From Campylobacteraceae bacterium (lineage in GTDB: Bacteria > Campylobacterota > Campylobacteria > Campylobacterales > Sulfurovaceae): a stretch of 6,477 nt of DNA. Positions 5,846 through 6,477 of this stretch are shown piece after piece. Position numbers and translations under genes: made by a program. How positions within the stretch are numbered: position 1 is the first letter of the stretch; each line of letters opens with the position of its first letter. The stretch covers positions 1-6,477 of the forward strand of contig JAMONW010000149.1 of NCBI GenBank assembly GCA_027066355.1. The letters are read 5' to 3'. A model generated the notes under the pieces. The model was not told the DNA's origin. It worked only from the letters and a program-made list of their open reading frames with translations, and searched no databases.

Positions 5846-5880
5846 ACTTATCTCCTTTAGTTTTTATATATGATAAGTAT
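5844..5880. promoter_or_regulatory. Inverted repeat overlapping the dctP -10 region and start codon, possible operator
   Basis: ATACTTATC (5844-5852) and GATAAGTAT (5872-5880) are perfect 9-base reverse complements 19 bases apart. One arm covers the -10 box and the other touches the ATG. Because most of the upstream arm lies before the predicted transcription start, a DNA-level operator fits better than an RNA hairpin. The regulator is unknown. Confidence 0.45.
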
Positions 5881-5904
5881 AGTTTAATTTTAGGGCAAAA
5901 TCAA
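5876..5904 (-). promoter_or_regulatory. Sigma70-like promoter of dctPQM
   Basis: On the minus strand TTGATT (5904-5899), a 17-base spacer and TATACT (5881-5876) form a good -35/-10 pair. Transcription would start near 5869, leaving a leader of about 24 bases with the ribosome binding site. Confidence 0.7.
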
Positions 5905-5932
5905 TACTTTAATAAAAAATTGTATTAGTTAA

Positions 5933-6469
5933 TCAAAATTTTGTAACATAATCGATTTTTGCTTTTAGTTTCTTTTTGTCTGCTTCTAATTTTTTGCGTT
6001 TTTTAGCAATTTCTGATTTTTTATACTTTTCATCAACTGTTAGAGGCATATTTTCTAATACATATTTAGCACTAGTAGTTGCTTTTTTCAAATCTACAAT
6101 ATCAACTTTTCTATCCTTTACCAAGCCGACATATGCTCTAACACGCACTCTAATTTCTGGGGTTTCAGAGAGAAGATTTATCTGTTTTATATTTTTTGCA
6201 TGTTCATCATTTATAATATTTTTAATGCCTTCAGCTAATCTTGATTTCCATCTACCCTCTTGTGGAGTTTTAAACTCTGCACCTTTTTCTGCTAGTGGGT
6301 TATCTTCTTCTATCTCTTTTTTCTCCTCTTTTTTTTCTGATTCTGGTGCTTTTGGGTCGCTATCATCTTCGCCCTCTATATCTATTATTCTTTTAAGTGC
6401 TATACCTCTAATTGTTAAAACACCCTTTTTTTGTAAATTTTCTATAAAATCAATTGCTGATGATGCCAT
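5933..6469 (-). CDS. Hypothetical Lys/Glu-rich soluble protein, start uncertain
   Basis: I do not recognise this protein. As drawn it has 178 residues and no signal peptide or membrane segment. An N-terminal part (1-33, IDFIENLQKKGVLTIRGIAL) is followed by an acidic, probably disordered linker (34-57, rich in Glu, Asp and Lys). A predicted folded middle (about 66-142, with SRLAEGIKNIINDEH and PEIRVRVRAYVGLV) leads to a strongly basic helical tail (145-172) with coiled-coil character. The charge pattern suggests binding to protein or nucleic acid, but nothing specific. Only eight bases precede the ATG in the window; they show no ribosome binding site and the frame stays open to the edge, so the true start may lie outside. 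It ends 87 bases before dctP, which has its own promoter, so the two are probably separate units. Confidence 0.7.
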   Translation of the reverse strand: MASSAIDFIENLQKKGVLTIRGIALKRIIDIEGEDDSDPKAPESEKKEEKKEIEEDNPLAEKGAEFKTPQEGRWKSRLAEGIKNIINDEHAKNIKQINLLSETPEIRVRVRAYVGLVKDRKVDIVDLKKATTSAKYVLENMPLTVDEKYKKSEIAKKRKKLEADKKKLKAKIDYVTKF

Positions 6470-6477
6470 TTTAAAAT

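Noticed and set aside
5885..5932. Intrinsic terminator after the hypothetical gene
   Set aside because: Only weak AATAC/GTATT complementarity with a long loop and no ordered T-run is visible.

Overview
The window is AT-rich DNA. Its gene types and protein style (Lys/Ile-rich, compact minus-strand operons with ATGA overlaps) suggest a Campylobacterota (Epsilonproteobacteria) member, perhaps a Sulfurimonas-, Nautilia- or Arcobacter-like chemolithotroph. That placement is inference from gene content; no taxonomic marker gene is present. Every convincing gene lies on the minus strand, so transcription runs from right to left.

Reading in the direction of transcription: (1) a Lys/Glu-rich soluble protein of unknown function (about 5933-6469, start possibly outside the window). 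(2) A three-gene TRAP transporter operon, dctP-dctQ-dctM, for C4-dicarboxylates. It has a clear sigma70-like promoter with an overlapping inverted repeat. The 145-bp dctP-dctQ gap holds a perfect stem-loop on the dctP stop codon and a palindromic mobile-type repeat. (3) A 619-bp non-coding stretch (2233-2851) containing twin TTGCCTA palindromes, a perfect FNR/DNR-type box, and about 345 bp of degenerate tandem hairpin repeats. (4) A two-gene heme-copper oxidase-superfamily operon: subunit II, then subunit I, which runs off the left edge.

The most interesting content is the heme-copper operon. Subunit I keeps the heme histidines and the CuB His-His pair, but the third CuB histidine is Asp283 and the usual cross-linked tyrosine position is Asp287. 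Subunit II keeps the cupredoxin-like fold signature but has lost all the CuA ligands that can be aligned. This is not a normal oxygen reductase. It best matches the proposed, little-characterised gNOR class of nitric oxide reductases described by comparative genomics in Campylobacterota. The FNR/DNR-type box upstream is what would be expected for a nitrogen-oxide or anoxia-induced gene. Together the window suggests a cell that imports dicarboxylates such as succinate, fumarate or malate and respires nitrogen oxides; the functional link between the two operons is only adjacency.
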